This document shows positions 33,433 to 44,034 of a DNA stretch of 64,000 bases, in pieces. The notes beneath the pieces are model-generated. The model worked only from the letters and a program-made list of their open reading frames with translations, searched no databases and was not told the DNA's origin. How positions within the stretch are numbered: the first letter of the stretch is position 1; every line of letters begins with the position of its first letter. The DNA lies in NCBI GenBank assembly GCA_030035585.1, contig CM057462.1:97485234-97549233 (forward strand), in the 5' to 3' direction. This stretch comes from Dugong dugon. Lineage: Eukaryota; Chordata; Mammalia; Sirenia; Dugongidae. Both the position numbers and the translations under genes were made by a program.

Positions 33433-34652
33433 CTTACCACCTAGAGACTCCCCTCAGTCATTTAGATGATGTTACATTTGTGTGAAGGATGGTAAAGGGA
33501 GAGTAACATGGATTCCCCAAGGGGATTTGTGGGGTACTTTGGTGGAAGTTCTGGTGTGATTTGACTTTTGCCATAGTTGACATGCAGTCACTTTTCTGCT
33601 GGAACAGTATGTATTTTTTTCCCATTGTTCCTAAGGCTACTACTTCCCTGGAGTTTAATAAGAATTTCGTCTAGCTATCCTGTCAAGAAGGAAGAGACCT
33701 AAAACGGAGAGAATATTTTTGTCAGTGGTATATATGCTTTTATTATTTTGGAGTATTTCACAATCTATAATGTGCTTCAGTATATAGCTTGCACAGATAG
33801 AAAAAACAAAAGTCGTATTGAAGAGTCATTTTACACACGGGATACCTATCTGGTTTCGGCTACTCCATTCACCAAATCTGGACTGCAAGAGTCAAGTAGA
33901 ATACACCAAGTCCAGAAATGTACAGTAGGACCTAGAGAACTTCCTAACTCATGACTACAAACAGAAGATTCAAGGACACAACGTACACTGGAGACTGAGA
34001 ACCTATATACTTTACCAAAGCAGTGTCGTCAGATATTTTTGATGCAAAAACAGTATATGCTTATCAATGGGGTCCTGTCTTACTTTCTTCTCTTCTTTTC
34101 ACAAAGGAACTGATAATCATCCTTAGATGAGTATTGTCTGAGATTCTGATCCAGTTTGGATTTCCCCGTCATGTTTTGCCGATATCCTCTATATGCCCCA
34201 CACTGTTTTTGTCCCAAGTTACTCTGGGCATATTTGTTGGGGCACTTAGTAGTAATTACTTATGCTGTTATTCAGAATTCACTTTAAGTATTCAAACTCT
34301 ATCATCAGTATTGCTGAAGAGACTCAATTCTCCCAAAATTCTCTGCAAAATGCTGGCTCCTGCTTTACTTTTTACTGTGGGAATGGTTGCAAGGTGTTTT
34401 AACTTTGCCTGCTTCTCTCTTTTGATCTCAACACTCTGGATCCTGAATTTATGTACAGTTATAGACAGTATTGTGCATTCTCCCCTCCTTTTCCCACCCC
34501 GTACCTGCTAACTTTCTTTTCTTCTCTACTTGTTACTATGAAGGGGTACTGCTAGTGAGGAAAATTATTTCGTGATTGGAATCTAATCTCTTCCCCCTAA
34601 GCCATGGCACCCTCTGTGTAACAGCATTAAACATGCCTTCTGAGTGCTTCTG
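33433..34652. other. Single-copy DNA
   Basis: No repeat recognised. A 125-codon frame at 34134-34511 is hydrophobic and pyrimidine-rich, with no domain or flanking splice structure that I can see. Left as unknown. Confidence 0.4.
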
Positions 34653-34862
34653 TGAGCCTTCGTGGCACAGTGGTTAAGCACTCAGCTGCTAACAGAAAGG
34701 GTGACGGGCCGTTCAAACCCATCAGCTGCTCGGCAGGAGAAAGATGTGGCAGTCTGCTTCCATAAGGATTACAGCCTTGGAGACCCTATGGGGCAGTTCT
34801 ACTCTATTCTACAGAGTGGCTATGAGTTGGAATCGGGTTATTTGATGGCAATGGGTTTTATA
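34653..34862 (+). repeat. AfroSINE (long form)
   Basis: Head 'gagccttcgtggcacagtgg', internal 'aaagatgtggcagtctgctt', tail 'gtggctatgagttggaatcg', ending atgggtttta. Confidence 0.95.
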
Positions 34863-35380
34863 GGTCCGAGTGATCGGGGGGAGTTTCTGTTTACTACTTC
34901 TTCCTCAATACAATGTACTTATATGTTCCTGTTTTATTTTGGAATGGCCAGCGATGTCTCCTGCCATATACAATATCCCTTCTGCCCAGCTACAGCCCCC
35001 TAATCATAAAAGTAGTGCTTGGCTGTTCTCTGAGCAGAGGTGGCCACTGATTGGGCCATGGGTCCCAGGGAGCTCAACCATTGATTGTCTGGAAATATTC
35101 TTGTGTGAAGGGTTCTGTTTCACGGAGGCCATCATGACTTGCTAAATCAGTCCGATTGGTTTGTTTCAGGATTCGGTCTATTATATACAGAGATTATTAA
35201 CCAGACATTTGGAGAGAAATAGAGACGTAATGACAAAGAGTTCAAGGGACTTGGTTGGTCCTCAGGGAGACCTGAGGTCCTAATGATTTCTTGTTCCTGC
35301 TCAGAACAGTGTTAATTCTGACAGTAAACTCCCTTATTTTTCAAGTGGTCCTTGCAACCAAAACAGCCTAATTTCTAATT
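34863..35380. other. Single-copy DNA
   Basis: No gene or repeat recognised. The 91-codon frame at 34870-35145 has no motifs. Confidence 0.4.
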
Positions 35381-35384
35381 ATTA

Positions 35385-35525
35385 TTTAATTTTCTACTTA
35401 ATTTGTTCCTTGCAACAATCCTTGGAGTCTCAGAGACTTTAAGAGATTACCTAATATCCTACAGCTATTAAATGGTGGAACTGGGACTTAAACCAGTTCT
35501 GACAACCAATGCCACGTGCTTTCTA
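35385..35525 (-). repeat. MIR
   Basis: Antisense MIR 3' part: 'tcctacagctattaaatggt', 'gaactgggacttaaaccagt'. Confidence 0.6.
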
Positions 35526-35844
35526 CTTTAAAGTACAACATAACTATTAGTCAAAATATGCTTAGAAACAAAGCACAAAGATACCTTTATCTGCTGGATG
35601 GTTGTAGCGGTGCTGGGCATGGAATAGAGACAATAATAATTTTTCACATTTTCACAGGGCTTTCCTTCCTTCTACTTCTCTAATCGCACTTGATCTTTAA
35701 AGCACAACTATAGCGTGGAGACAAAAGAGGTATCTTTATCTTAAATTTTAAATGCAGAAATCTGAGCTTCCAGAGCTTAACTGATCTGGCCAAGGCCACA
35801 GAACCAGGAAGGGGTAGTGGCAGTAATTAGGATTAAGTTAGTTT

Positions 35845-35950
35845 TAACATCCAGCCCAGTGGGTGGCACATATTTAGCATTCAATAAATGCTTTTAAGAA
35901 GGAAGAAAGGAAAGGAAGGAAGAAAGAGAAGTGAGGGAGGGTCTCTTCAC
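35845..35950 (+). repeat. L2 3' terminus plus GGAA-rich tract
   Basis: 'gtggcacatatttagcattc' then 'aataaatgcttttaagaagg' is the L2 end. An (A/G)n GGAA-type run follows to about 35942. Confidence 0.7.
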
Positions 35951-36994
35951 AAGCTCAGGCTATGGCCAATACTCAGTGAGCAATGACTCAGCACCGGTCA
36001 CCATCCCTTCAACCTAGGGTACCACCCAAGCCATGCTCAATAGTCCACCAGCTTAATTCTTGGAAGTCCTGTGTTGGGGATATCTAAGGCCTCCATAATC
36101 CTTATACACAGTGAGTCATCCTCTCCCCCATCTGTTTATGAAACAAGTCTAACCACAGCCATTGTTGCTGATTACATGCTGGAAATGACCTAACAATGTT
36201 TTATTTAACGATCTCCAATCGTTTCCATCTGGTTCGTGGGTGGCAGCACAGTCATTATTCATCAATGAAACTTTGCAAGCACAAATACACATGTTTGTGT
36301 ATAATAAAACCTTAATAATTTACACTAATTGGAGGGAGGGCCTATCTGAATTAACAAAAAGTAAGAAATGCTGTTTTATTGCTTTCAAACTTATGATGTA
36401 ATTAACCACAGAATGAGCATGTGACACGGTGGAAAGAGCACTGGAATGGGAGTTTTGTGAGCTGGACTTTGTTAAGGAGAGAGATGAGATGAACAGCCTG
36501 GGTTGCACAAGATGCAACACTGGAGCAGAGGGAACCACATCTCATGGTCTGGGTCTTAGATTTGCAGATCCAGAAATGTGAAATGGTTGGTATTGCCAGA
36601 AGTCATCAATTCACTGAGGTTAGAAGACATGTCTCAGTGCACATAGCAAGCAAGTGAATCATGTTAAACAAAATCATATGTGACTGATGCATAAAACTTA
36701 ATGCTAATTTGTTAGTTTATTTTGAAAACCATTTTTCAGGTGGACCAAATATATATGTTGGCTGATTAGTAGACTATCTCTCAATTAGGACAGTCCTCAT
36801 GATAAATGGATTTTGAACCATTAAGTTGCATTTTGACAACTTAATGACAAAATGACAGAAATTAGGATTCAAACTACAGGACATAAACAGGAAGATTTGG
36901 TGGTTTCTATAATTCGAAGTCCAAAGTACAGTGAGGCCTGGAATTTGAGTTAGGCGCTCAACCGTATCATCAAGCTCTGGTTTAATTTGTTTTG
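35951..36994. other. Single-copy DNA with a candidate regulatory patch
   Basis: No repeat recognised. At 36150-36330 the sequence has SOX-like ccattgttg and aacaatg, an 'attattcatcaatga' homeobox-like stretch, and little CpG loss. A regulatory role is speculation. Confidence 0.35.
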
Positions 36995-37068
36995 TGTATA
37001 TGTGTGTGCGTGTGTGCATGTATGTGTATGTATGCATGTGTGTATACATGTGTGTGTGTATGTGCACA
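36995..37068. repeat. Complex (TG/TATG)n microsatellite
   Basis: Interrupted runs of tgtg and tatg. This explains the His/Thr-rich peptides on the minus strand. Confidence 0.9.
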
Positions 37069-37427
37069 CCTTAGCTCTGCCTTCTACAACGTCAGGCTCA
37101 CCATAAGGCTGCTCTCTCTTATGGTGGTAAAATGACTGCATTCGATTGGCCTTACATCTGCATACCCCATGACCCAGAATGGAGTGGCAATGAGAAAGAG
37201 AGAATGAGTGAGGTGGGCAGAGGAAGTGAGTGAGCTTTTTGCCTTTTTCCCAAGGGGTCTTTAACAAACATCTTCACAGATCTCACTGGCTTGAATTAGC
37301 TCCTGGGTTCATCCCCAGTGTGTGGCTAAAGGAGGAGGTTTTGTTTAACTGTCTGAGAGGCAGACCCACCCTTAGAGGTGGAGTGCAGTTAGCCTTCCCT
37401 AAAACACACAGGGAAGGTGAGGATACC

Positions 37428-37944
37428 TGTCGTGGATTGAACTGTGTCCCCCAAAAATATGTGTATCAGTTTGGCTAGGCCATGATTCCCTGTACTCTGT
37501 GATTGTCGACCGTTTTGCCATCTAATGAGATTTTCCAATGTGTTGTAAATCCTACCTCTATGATGTTAATGAGGTGAGATAGGTAGCAGTTATGTTAATG
37601 AAGCAGGACTCAATCTACAAGATTGGATTGTGTCTTGAGCCAATCTCTTTTGAGATATAAAAGAGAGAAGTGAGCAGAGAGAGAAAGGGACCTCCTACCA
37701 CCAAGAAAGCAGCACCGGGAGCAGAGTGTGTCCTTTGGACCCAAGGTTCCTGCACGGAGAAACTCCTAGTCCAGGGGAAGATTGATGGCAAGGACCTTCC
37801 TCCAGAGCCAACAGAGAAAGCTTTCCCCTGGAGCAGACACCCTGAATTTGGACTTATAGCCTATAGACTGTGAGAGAAAAAACTTCTGTTTGTTAAAGCC
37901 ATCCACTGATATTTCTGTTACAGCAGCACTAGATGACTAACACA
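37428..37944 (+). repeat. Solo LTR, ERVL-MaLR type, exact ends
   Basis: 517 bp from TGTCGTGGATTG to ACTAACACA, bounded by a perfect 5-bp target duplication, atacc (37423-37427 and 37945-37949). Promoter features are visible: a CCAAT box in 'gagccaatctc' and TATAAAAG in 'gagatataaaagagag' about 20 bp later. No internal retroviral sequence follows, so the provirus was lost by LTR-LTR recombination. Confidence 0.95.
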
Positions 37945-38640
37945 ATACCCAAAAGAAAGTTGGATAGTTTCAAGAAGATGGAGCCTGGAGATTGAGAAGT
38001 CAGTGACATTGTCCTGACATAGATAAGTCTCAGAAAGATATTTGGGAAACATAGAATCAGAGAGGAAAGAATCTCCTGAAGGAACCTAACAGCTACCACC
38101 ATCCAGCTCTTGGCATCACCCCCTTGGGCAGGGATGGAGGCAACATGAACAATTAATGCCCTTTCATTGCCTTTTCCAGGCCCCATGCAGGCTAGGCCTC
38201 TCCTTCCACTGTCATCTCTGTTTAGTAAGATTACAACAAAATTTATTAGGCCTCAGCTCTTTTTACCCATAAATTATATTCTGGTTAGAACTTCCTGGGA
38301 AGTCATCCCAAATATTTTGACTAGACTTGGAAAAAATTGGTGTTAGGCTATCTCTTAGGGTAGGTGACCTTTCCCCATTTGTGTAGATTCCAATTGGTTT
38401 CCCTCTCTTACAGAGGATTCTAGGCAACTAGTGCTGGGGAACACTAAATCCATTGAGTAAGTCCTTTCTTTTCTGGTGGCCACTGAAATAAATGTACATT
38501 TAATGCTACGTAATACATTATTGCATCTAATCCACAGAATGTACTATTCCTATTTAGAAAGGTTAAAGATCTAGCCCATGGTCTCATAGCCTCTAAAAGG
38601 TGGATTCATTGCTTCCCACATGGACTACCATTCCTTGTGA
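37945..38640. other. Single-copy DNA
   Basis: No gene or repeat recognised. Confidence 0.4.
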
Positions 38641-38644
38641 AATA

Positions 38645-38765
38645 AAGTACAGATTTTAGTTCCAGCTCTGCCATTATCTATGTGTGTGGCCTTGATTTCT
38701 TCATCTGTAAAATGATGGGAGTGGATTAGATCATCTTTGAGATAGCATCTGATTCTAAGATGTTA
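38645..38765 (+). repeat. MIR
   Basis: 'cagctctgccattatctatg', 'gatttcttcatctgtaaaat'. Confidence 0.75.
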
Positions 38766-38853
38766 AGTATTTATGTATGGGACTAAAGTCTTACTTAGTC
38801 TGCTTTTCCTGAGTAGATAAACTCAGGTATAATTAGCAATATGTAATGTGCAG

Positions 38854-39184
38854 ATATGGGCAAAAAATTGAACAATGCATGAAGCATCAAAAGAAGATGG
38901 AAAGAATACACAGAGTAACTGTACTAAAAAGGATTGGTTGATGTTCAACAATTTCAGGAGGTAGCATATGATCCAGAACCAATAGTACTGAATGAAGAAG
39001 TCCAAGGTACACTGAAGTTATTGGTGAAAAACAAGGTGCCAGGAATTGATGGAATACTAATTGAGATGTTTCAATAAACGGATGCAATGCTGGTGCTCAC
39101 TTGTCTATGCCAAGAAATTTGGAAGACAGCTACCTGGCCAACCGACTAGAAGAGATCCATATTTGTCCCTATTCCAAAGAAAGG
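38854..39184 (+). repeat. RTE LINE fragment (RT entry region)
   Basis: Collinear with 17085-17415 of the first RTE copy: 'gcatcaaaagaagatggaaa', 'ggtagcatatgatccagaac', 'accgactagaagagatccat', stopping at 'ccaaagaaagg'. It carries several stops. It ends exactly where the small TIR element begins. Confidence 0.88.
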
Positions 39185-39186
39185 TA

Positions 39187-39315
39187 CCATATTTTTATGT
39201 AAATACTGTATGCATTATACTTTTTTTTGTCAACTGCACAACTGCCTCCAGTGTTATCTTCTTAGGTGTGTTATGCATGTTATATGTTTGGGTGCAATAT
39301 TTGCAAAAAATATGG
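39187..39315. mobile_element. 129-bp MITE-like TIR element
   Basis: The left end CCATATTTTTATGTAAAT and the right end, read inverted, CCATATTTTTTGCAAAT form ~17-bp imperfect terminal inverted repeats, with the first 10 bp identical. TA lies on both sides (39185-39186 and 39316-39317). The size, TIRs and TA flanks suggest a Tc1/mariner-type non-autonomous element. I do not recognise a named family. Confidence 0.7.
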
Positions 39316-39655
39316 TATATGTATAGAAGCCATTTTGACATGCTTGTCTGTTGATTCTATCATCTGTGGCATTCTATATCTGTTTCTATTGACTGATTTT
39401 TTTTTTCTCCCTGATTTTGGGTTGCAGTTTTCTGCTTCTTTGCATGCCTACCAATTTTTGATCGAATCTCAGACATAGGAAATTTTATGCTGTTGGATTT
39501 AGATCATTTTTGTAAACCTTTAAATATTTTTTAAGCTTTATTTTGGGACACAATTAAGTTGCTTAGAAATAGATTGATCCTTTTGATTTGCTTTTAAGAT
39601 TTGTTGGGCAGGTTCTCTAGAATAGCCCTTAGTCTAGGGCTAATTTGGACTACAT

Positions 39656-40018
39656 ATGGTCTACTATGCCAGGAATGAAAAATTGAAGAGCAACGGTGTC
39701 ACATTCATTGTCAAAAAGAACATTTCAAAATCTATCCTAAAGTGTAACACTGTCAGTAATAGGATAATATCCATATGCCTACAAGGAAGACCAGTTAATA
39801 CTACTCAAAGTTACGCACCAACCACTAATGCCAAAGATGAGAAGATTAAAGATTTTTACCAACTTCTGCAGTCTGAAATTGATCAAACATGCAATCAGGA
39901 TGCATTGACAATTACTGGTGATTGGAATGTGAAAGTTAGAAACGAAGAAGAAGGATTGGTAATTGGAAAATATGGCCTTGGTGGTAGAAACAAGACCAGA
40001 GATCACATCACATCGTAG
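39656..40018 (+). pseudogene. RTE endonuclease (APE-type) remnant
   Basis: 120 codons. Recognisable APE-family blocks: YAPTTNAKDEKIKDFYQLL, then the catalytic-region motif ITGDWNVKV (GDWN is the active-site Asp/Asn block) and GKYGLGGRNKTRDHI. The frame closes at 40018, but the next codons in another frame (NNLFFANNFFQQ-like) continue the domain, so a frameshift lies there. It would nick target DNA in target-primed reverse transcription. The start Met is not native. Confidence 0.88.
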
Positions 40019-40212
40019 AATTTTGCAAGACCAACAACTTATTCTTTGCAAATAACTTTTTTCAACAACATAAATGGTGACTATACACATGGACCTTGCC
40101 AAATGGAATACACAGGAATCAAATCAAGTGCACCTGTGGAAAGAGATAATAGAGAAGCTCAATATCATTAGTCAGAACAAGGCCAGGGGCCGGCTGTGGA
40201 ACAGATCATCAA

Positions 40213-40673
40213 TTGCTCATATGCAAGTTCAAATTGAAGCTGAAGAAAATTAAAACACATCCACTGGAGCCAAAGTTCAACCTTGAGTATATCTCTTCTG
40301 AGTTTAGAGACCATCTCAATAATAGATTTGACGCACTGAGCAATAATGACCGAAGACCAGACGAGTTGTGTGATGACATTAACGACATCACACATGAAGA
40401 CAACAAAAGACAGAAAAGCAAAAGAGAACAAAATTGATGTCAGAAGAGACCCCAAAACTTGCTCTTGAACAGGGAGTAGCTAAAGCAAAAGGAAGAAATG
40501 AAGAAATAAAAGAGCTGAAAAGATTTCAAAGGGCAGCTCAGGAAGACAAAATAAAGTATTATAATGAAATGTGCAAAGAGCTGGAGTCAGAAAACCAAAA
40601 AGAAAGAACATGCTTGGCATTTTTCAAGTTGAAAGAACTGAAGAAAAATTCAAGCCTTGAATTCCGATTTTGA
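40213..40673 (+). pseudogene. RTE linker between endonuclease and RT, two frames
   Basis: Two adjoining open frames (40213-40437 and 40434-40673) cover the charged linker: EFRDHLNNRFDALSN with DELCDDINDITHED, then KELKRFQRAAQEDK and KYYNEMCKELE. They overlap by a few bases, which suggests a frameshift rather than two genes. Confidence 0.8.
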
Positions 40674-40760
40674 AGGATTCTATGGGGGAAATTATTGAAC
40701 AATGCAGGAAACATCAAAAGAAGATGGGAGGAATACACATAGCCACTGTACCAAAAAGAA

Positions 40761-41560
40761 TTGGTTGATGTTCAACTATTTCAGGGGGTAGCGTATGAAC
40801 AAGAACCGATGGTGTTGAAGGAAGAAGTACAAGCTGCACTGAAGGCATTGGTGAAAAACAAGGCCCCAGGAAATGACAGAATACCAACTGAAATGTTTCA
40901 ACAAATGGATGCAACACTGGAAGTGCTAACTGTCTATGCCAAGAAATTTGGAATATAGCTACCTGGCCAACTGACAGAAAGAGATCCATATACGTGCCTA
41001 TTCCAAAGAAAGGTGATCAAATGCGAAAATTTTTGAACAATATTGTTAATATCATGTACAAGTAAAATTTTGCTGAAGATCATTGAAAAGCGGTTGCAGC
41101 ACTACATCGACAAGAAACGGCCAGAAATTCAAGCTGAATTTAAAAGAGGAAGTGGGATGAGGGATATCATTTCCTGATGATAGATGGATCCTGGCTGAAA
41201 GCAGAGAATACCAGAAAGATGTTTACCTGTGTTTTACTGACAATGGAAAAGCATTCGACTGTGTGGATCATAACAAATAATGGATAACATTGCAAAAAAT
41301 GGGAATTCCAGAACACTTAATTGTGCTCATGAGGAACCTGTACATAGACCAAGAGGCAGTCATTCGAACAGAATGAGGGGATACCGCATGGTTTAAAATC
41401 AGGAAAAGTGTGCATCAGGGTTGTATCCTTTCGCCATACTTATTCAATCTGTATGCCGAGCACATAATCCAAGAAGCTGGGCTATATGAAGAAGAACCAG
41501 GTGTCAGGACTGGAAAGTCATTAACAACCTGCAATACTCAGATAAGACAACCCTTCTTGC
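40761..41560 (+). pseudogene. RTE reverse transcriptase remnant
   Basis: Opens with MVDVQLFQGVAYEQEP and KNKAPGNDRIPTEMFQQ, then breaks after 65 codons. RT motifs continue in shifted frames: a motif-A-like CFTDNGKAFDCVDH, motif B with SVHQGCILSP, and motif C degraded to YSDK at 41535-41546 instead of YADD. Several stop codons are visible (for example tga in 'gaacagaatgagggg'). Confidence 0.85.
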
Positions 41561-41576
41561 TGAAAGTGAAGAGAAC

Positions 41577-42131
41577 TTGAAGCACTTACTGATGAAGATC
41601 AAAGACTACAGTCTTCAGTATGGATTATACTTCGCCATAAAGAAAACAAAAATCCTCACAATTGGACCAATAAGCAACATCATGATAAATGGAGAAAATA
41701 ATGACGTTGTCAAGGATTTCATTTTACTTGGATCCACGATCAACGCTCATGGAAACAGCAGTGAAGAAATCAATCAACGTATTGCATTGGGCAAATCCGC
41801 TGCAAAAGAACTCTTTACAGTGTTAAAAAGCAAAGATATCACTTTGAGGACTATGGTGTGCCTCGTCCAAGCCATAGTATTGTCAATTGCCTCATATGCA
41901 TGTAAAAGCTGGACAATGAATAAGGAAGACCAAAAGAAAACTGATACATTTGAATTGTCGGCAAGGAATATTGAATATACCACGGACTGCCAGAAAAATG
42001 TACACATTTGTCTCGGAAGAAGTATAGCCAGAATGCTCCTTAGAAGGGAGGATGGCAAAACTGTGTCTCACATACTTTGCACACGTTATCAGAAGGGACC
42101 AGTTCCTGGAGCAGGACATCATGCTTGGTAG
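41577..42131 (+). pseudogene. RTE ORF C-terminal remnant (184 codons)
   Basis: The post-RT thumb/C-terminal region: IKDYSLQYGLYFAIKKTK, TIGPISNIMINGENNDVVK, FILLGSTINAHG, then MNKEDQKKTDTFELSA. It is open for 184 codons and then shifts frame; the 89-codon frame at 42052-42321 (YFAHVIRRDQFLEQDI, GRPSMRWIYTVA) carries the C-terminus to the element end. Confidence 0.88.
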
Positions 42132-42316
42132 GATAGAGGGTCAGTGTAAAAGAGGAAGGCCCTCAATGAGATGGATTTACACAGTGGCTGCTACAAGGGG
42201 CTCAAACACAGAAATAGTTGTGAGGATGGTTCAGGACCAGGCAGTGTTTCGTTCTGTTGTGCATAGGGTCACTATCAGTCGGATCCAACTGGACGGAACC
42301 CAACAACAACAATTAA

Positions 42317-42691
42317 GATAATCCACTACCCATCTGTCAGTTTGGTGTCAGTGTGGTGGCTTCATATTGCTGTGATACTTGCAACTTTGCCACTGGTATT
42401 TCAAATATGAGCATGGTCACTCAGCATGGACAGGTTTCAGTAGAGCTTTCAAACTAAGACAATGAAGAAAGGCCTGGCAATCTATTTCCAACAATTATGA
42501 ATCACACAGAATATTGTCTGATATAACGCTGGAAGATGAGCCCCCTAAGCTGGAAAGCACTACACAGTAGCCACAACAATGGACTCAAACCAACGATCAT
42601 GAAGATACTGCTGGACTGGGCAGCATCTTGTTTTGTTTTACATAAGGCTTCCATGAGTTAGAACTCACTCGAGGACAACTAACAGCAACAA
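42317..42691 (+). repeat. RTE-tailed non-autonomous element
   Basis: Starts 3-4 bp after the RTE end. It shares with 28067-28461 'gtgtggtggcttcatattgc', 'ggtttcagtagagctttcaa', 'ggaagatgagccccctaagc' and an RTE-like end ('catcttgttttgttttacat', 'ggacaactaacagcaacaac'). Direct abutment to the RTE suggests insertion at its tail. Confidence 0.83.
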
Positions 42692-43261
42692 CCACTAAAG
42701 TGATACTCTCTTAAGTATTCTATTCTGTACCCCCGTATACTAGAAGATTTGTTTACTCTGGCTGGTATGAACATAAAATATTCCTTGTGAGCTCTGGGTA
42801 TTGCTTTTTTCTAATGGTTCTTTCCCTGGCCTACGTAGTTTCCCTACACATACGCACTGACCAGCACTTAGCTGAAGATTCAAGAGGGATCCCCTTGCAT
42901 CCTTCTGGAACTCTCATCTGTGCAACTCTCTCTTCTCCAGTACTCTACACCAGAAACTTTAGTTGACTTGGCTTTCCTGGTCTCCAAACTTCCTGTCCTC
43001 AAACTGCTGGGCTCTGTTTGGTTCCTCCTCCCTTTGCTACAGCCTGAACACCCCAGATATGAGCTGCAACATAGCACTCACCTTGTTCGTTTCCCTTCCC
43101 TGGGGGCCATTGTCCTGCTCTGCCTGTTGCTCAATGTTTTAACACCATTGTTTCATATATTTTGTTCAGGATTTTAGTGATGTAAGGTGAGAGGGTATAT
43201 CTGGTCTATTACTCCATCATGGCTGGAAGCGGAAGTACATGTCTCTTCTTTATGCCCCATG

Positions 43262-43430
43262 CCCTAGCTGTGTGGTCCTAGGCAAGTTATATAACCTCCT
43301 AATCCTAAATTCCTCCAGCTGCAAAACTGAAATTATAATAATAGCTATTTATAGTGTGGTTGTGAGAATTAAGTAAAAAAAATCTATATAATGTATTTTA
43401 GTATATTGCCTGGTACATAGTAGTTAGTTA
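43262..43430 (+). repeat. MIR
   Basis: 'tagctgtgtggtcctaggca', 'agttatataacctcctaatc', 'tattgcctggtacatagtag'. Confidence 0.85.
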
Positions 43431-43599
43431 TAGAATGCTAGCTGTAGTGACGATATTGATGCTTAGAAAACATCTGTTTATGCTGAATTCAAAGCCACAA
43501 GTGTCTCTATGCTACAAGTTTCATATCTATAACATGAACAAGGTCTATTTTGACTGCTGAATCTATTCTGGGGATTATGAGACTCTCCTCCATGTTCCA

Positions 43600-43829
43600 C
43601 AGAAGGGGTTGGCAAACTACGATCCTTGGGCCAAATCTGGCCCTCTGCTTGTTTTTGTAAATAGAGTTTTATTGGAACATAGCCACACCTATTTGTTTAC
43701 ATATTATCTATGGCAGCTTTTGTGCTACAATGGCAGAGTACAGTAGTTGTGACAGAGATTACATGGCCTCTAAAACCTAAAATATTCATTAGCTGGAACT
43801 TTATAGAAAAGTTTGCCAACCCTACTCTT
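43600..43829. mobile_element. hAT-Charlie-type MITE
   Basis: Inverted ends 'aggggttggcaaactacgat' and 'aaaagtttgccaaccctac', with internal 'gttttattggaacatagcca' and 'gctacaatggcagagtacag'. A widespread mammalian non-autonomous hAT type. Confidence 0.85.
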
Positions 43830-44034
43830 GGACATCATACTTGGTAAAACAGAGGGTCAGTGAAAGAGAAGAAGACCCTTAATGTGATGGATTGACACAG
43901 TGGCTGCAAAGATGGGCTCAAGCATAGCAATGATTATGAGGATGGTGCAAGACCGGGCAGTGTTTCATTCCGCTGTACAAAGGGTAGCTATGAGTCTGAA
44001 ATGACTGAATGGCACCTAACAACAACAACAGCTC
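43830..44034 (+). repeat. RTE LINE 3'-end fragment
   Basis: 'ggacatcatacttggtaaaa', 'tggattgacacagtggctgc', 'gcaagaccgggcagtgtttc', ending in acaacaacaac. Confidence 0.92.

Larger units (their letters stand above)
39651..42313 (+). mobile_element. RTE (BovB-like) LINE, longest copy
   Basis: 2.66 kb running from within the endonuclease domain, through the linker and reverse transcriptase, to the 3' end ('cagtgtttcgttctgttgtg', 'gtcactatcagtcggatcca', caacaacaac). It lacks only the 5' end. Multiple stops and frameshifts, so non-functional. Confidence 0.93.
39350..43235 (-). mobile_element. Old L1 5' region, split by an RTE and another element
   Basis: Two blocks, 39350-39650 ('ttgatcgaatctcagacata', 'gggacacaattaagttgctt') and 42700-43235 ('tggttctttccctggcctac', 'actccatcatggctggaagc'). 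Together they read as the antisense 5' region of an old mammalian L1, ending at its 5' terminus ('ggctggaagcggaagt'). The RTE (39651-42313) and the RTE-tailed element (42317-42691) sit between. Confidence 0.7.

Noticed and set aside
34134..34511. 125-codon hydrophobic frame as a membrane protein
   Set aside because: Hydrophobicity follows from T-rich sequence; no signal peptide layout, no homologous motif, and no neighbouring exon signals.
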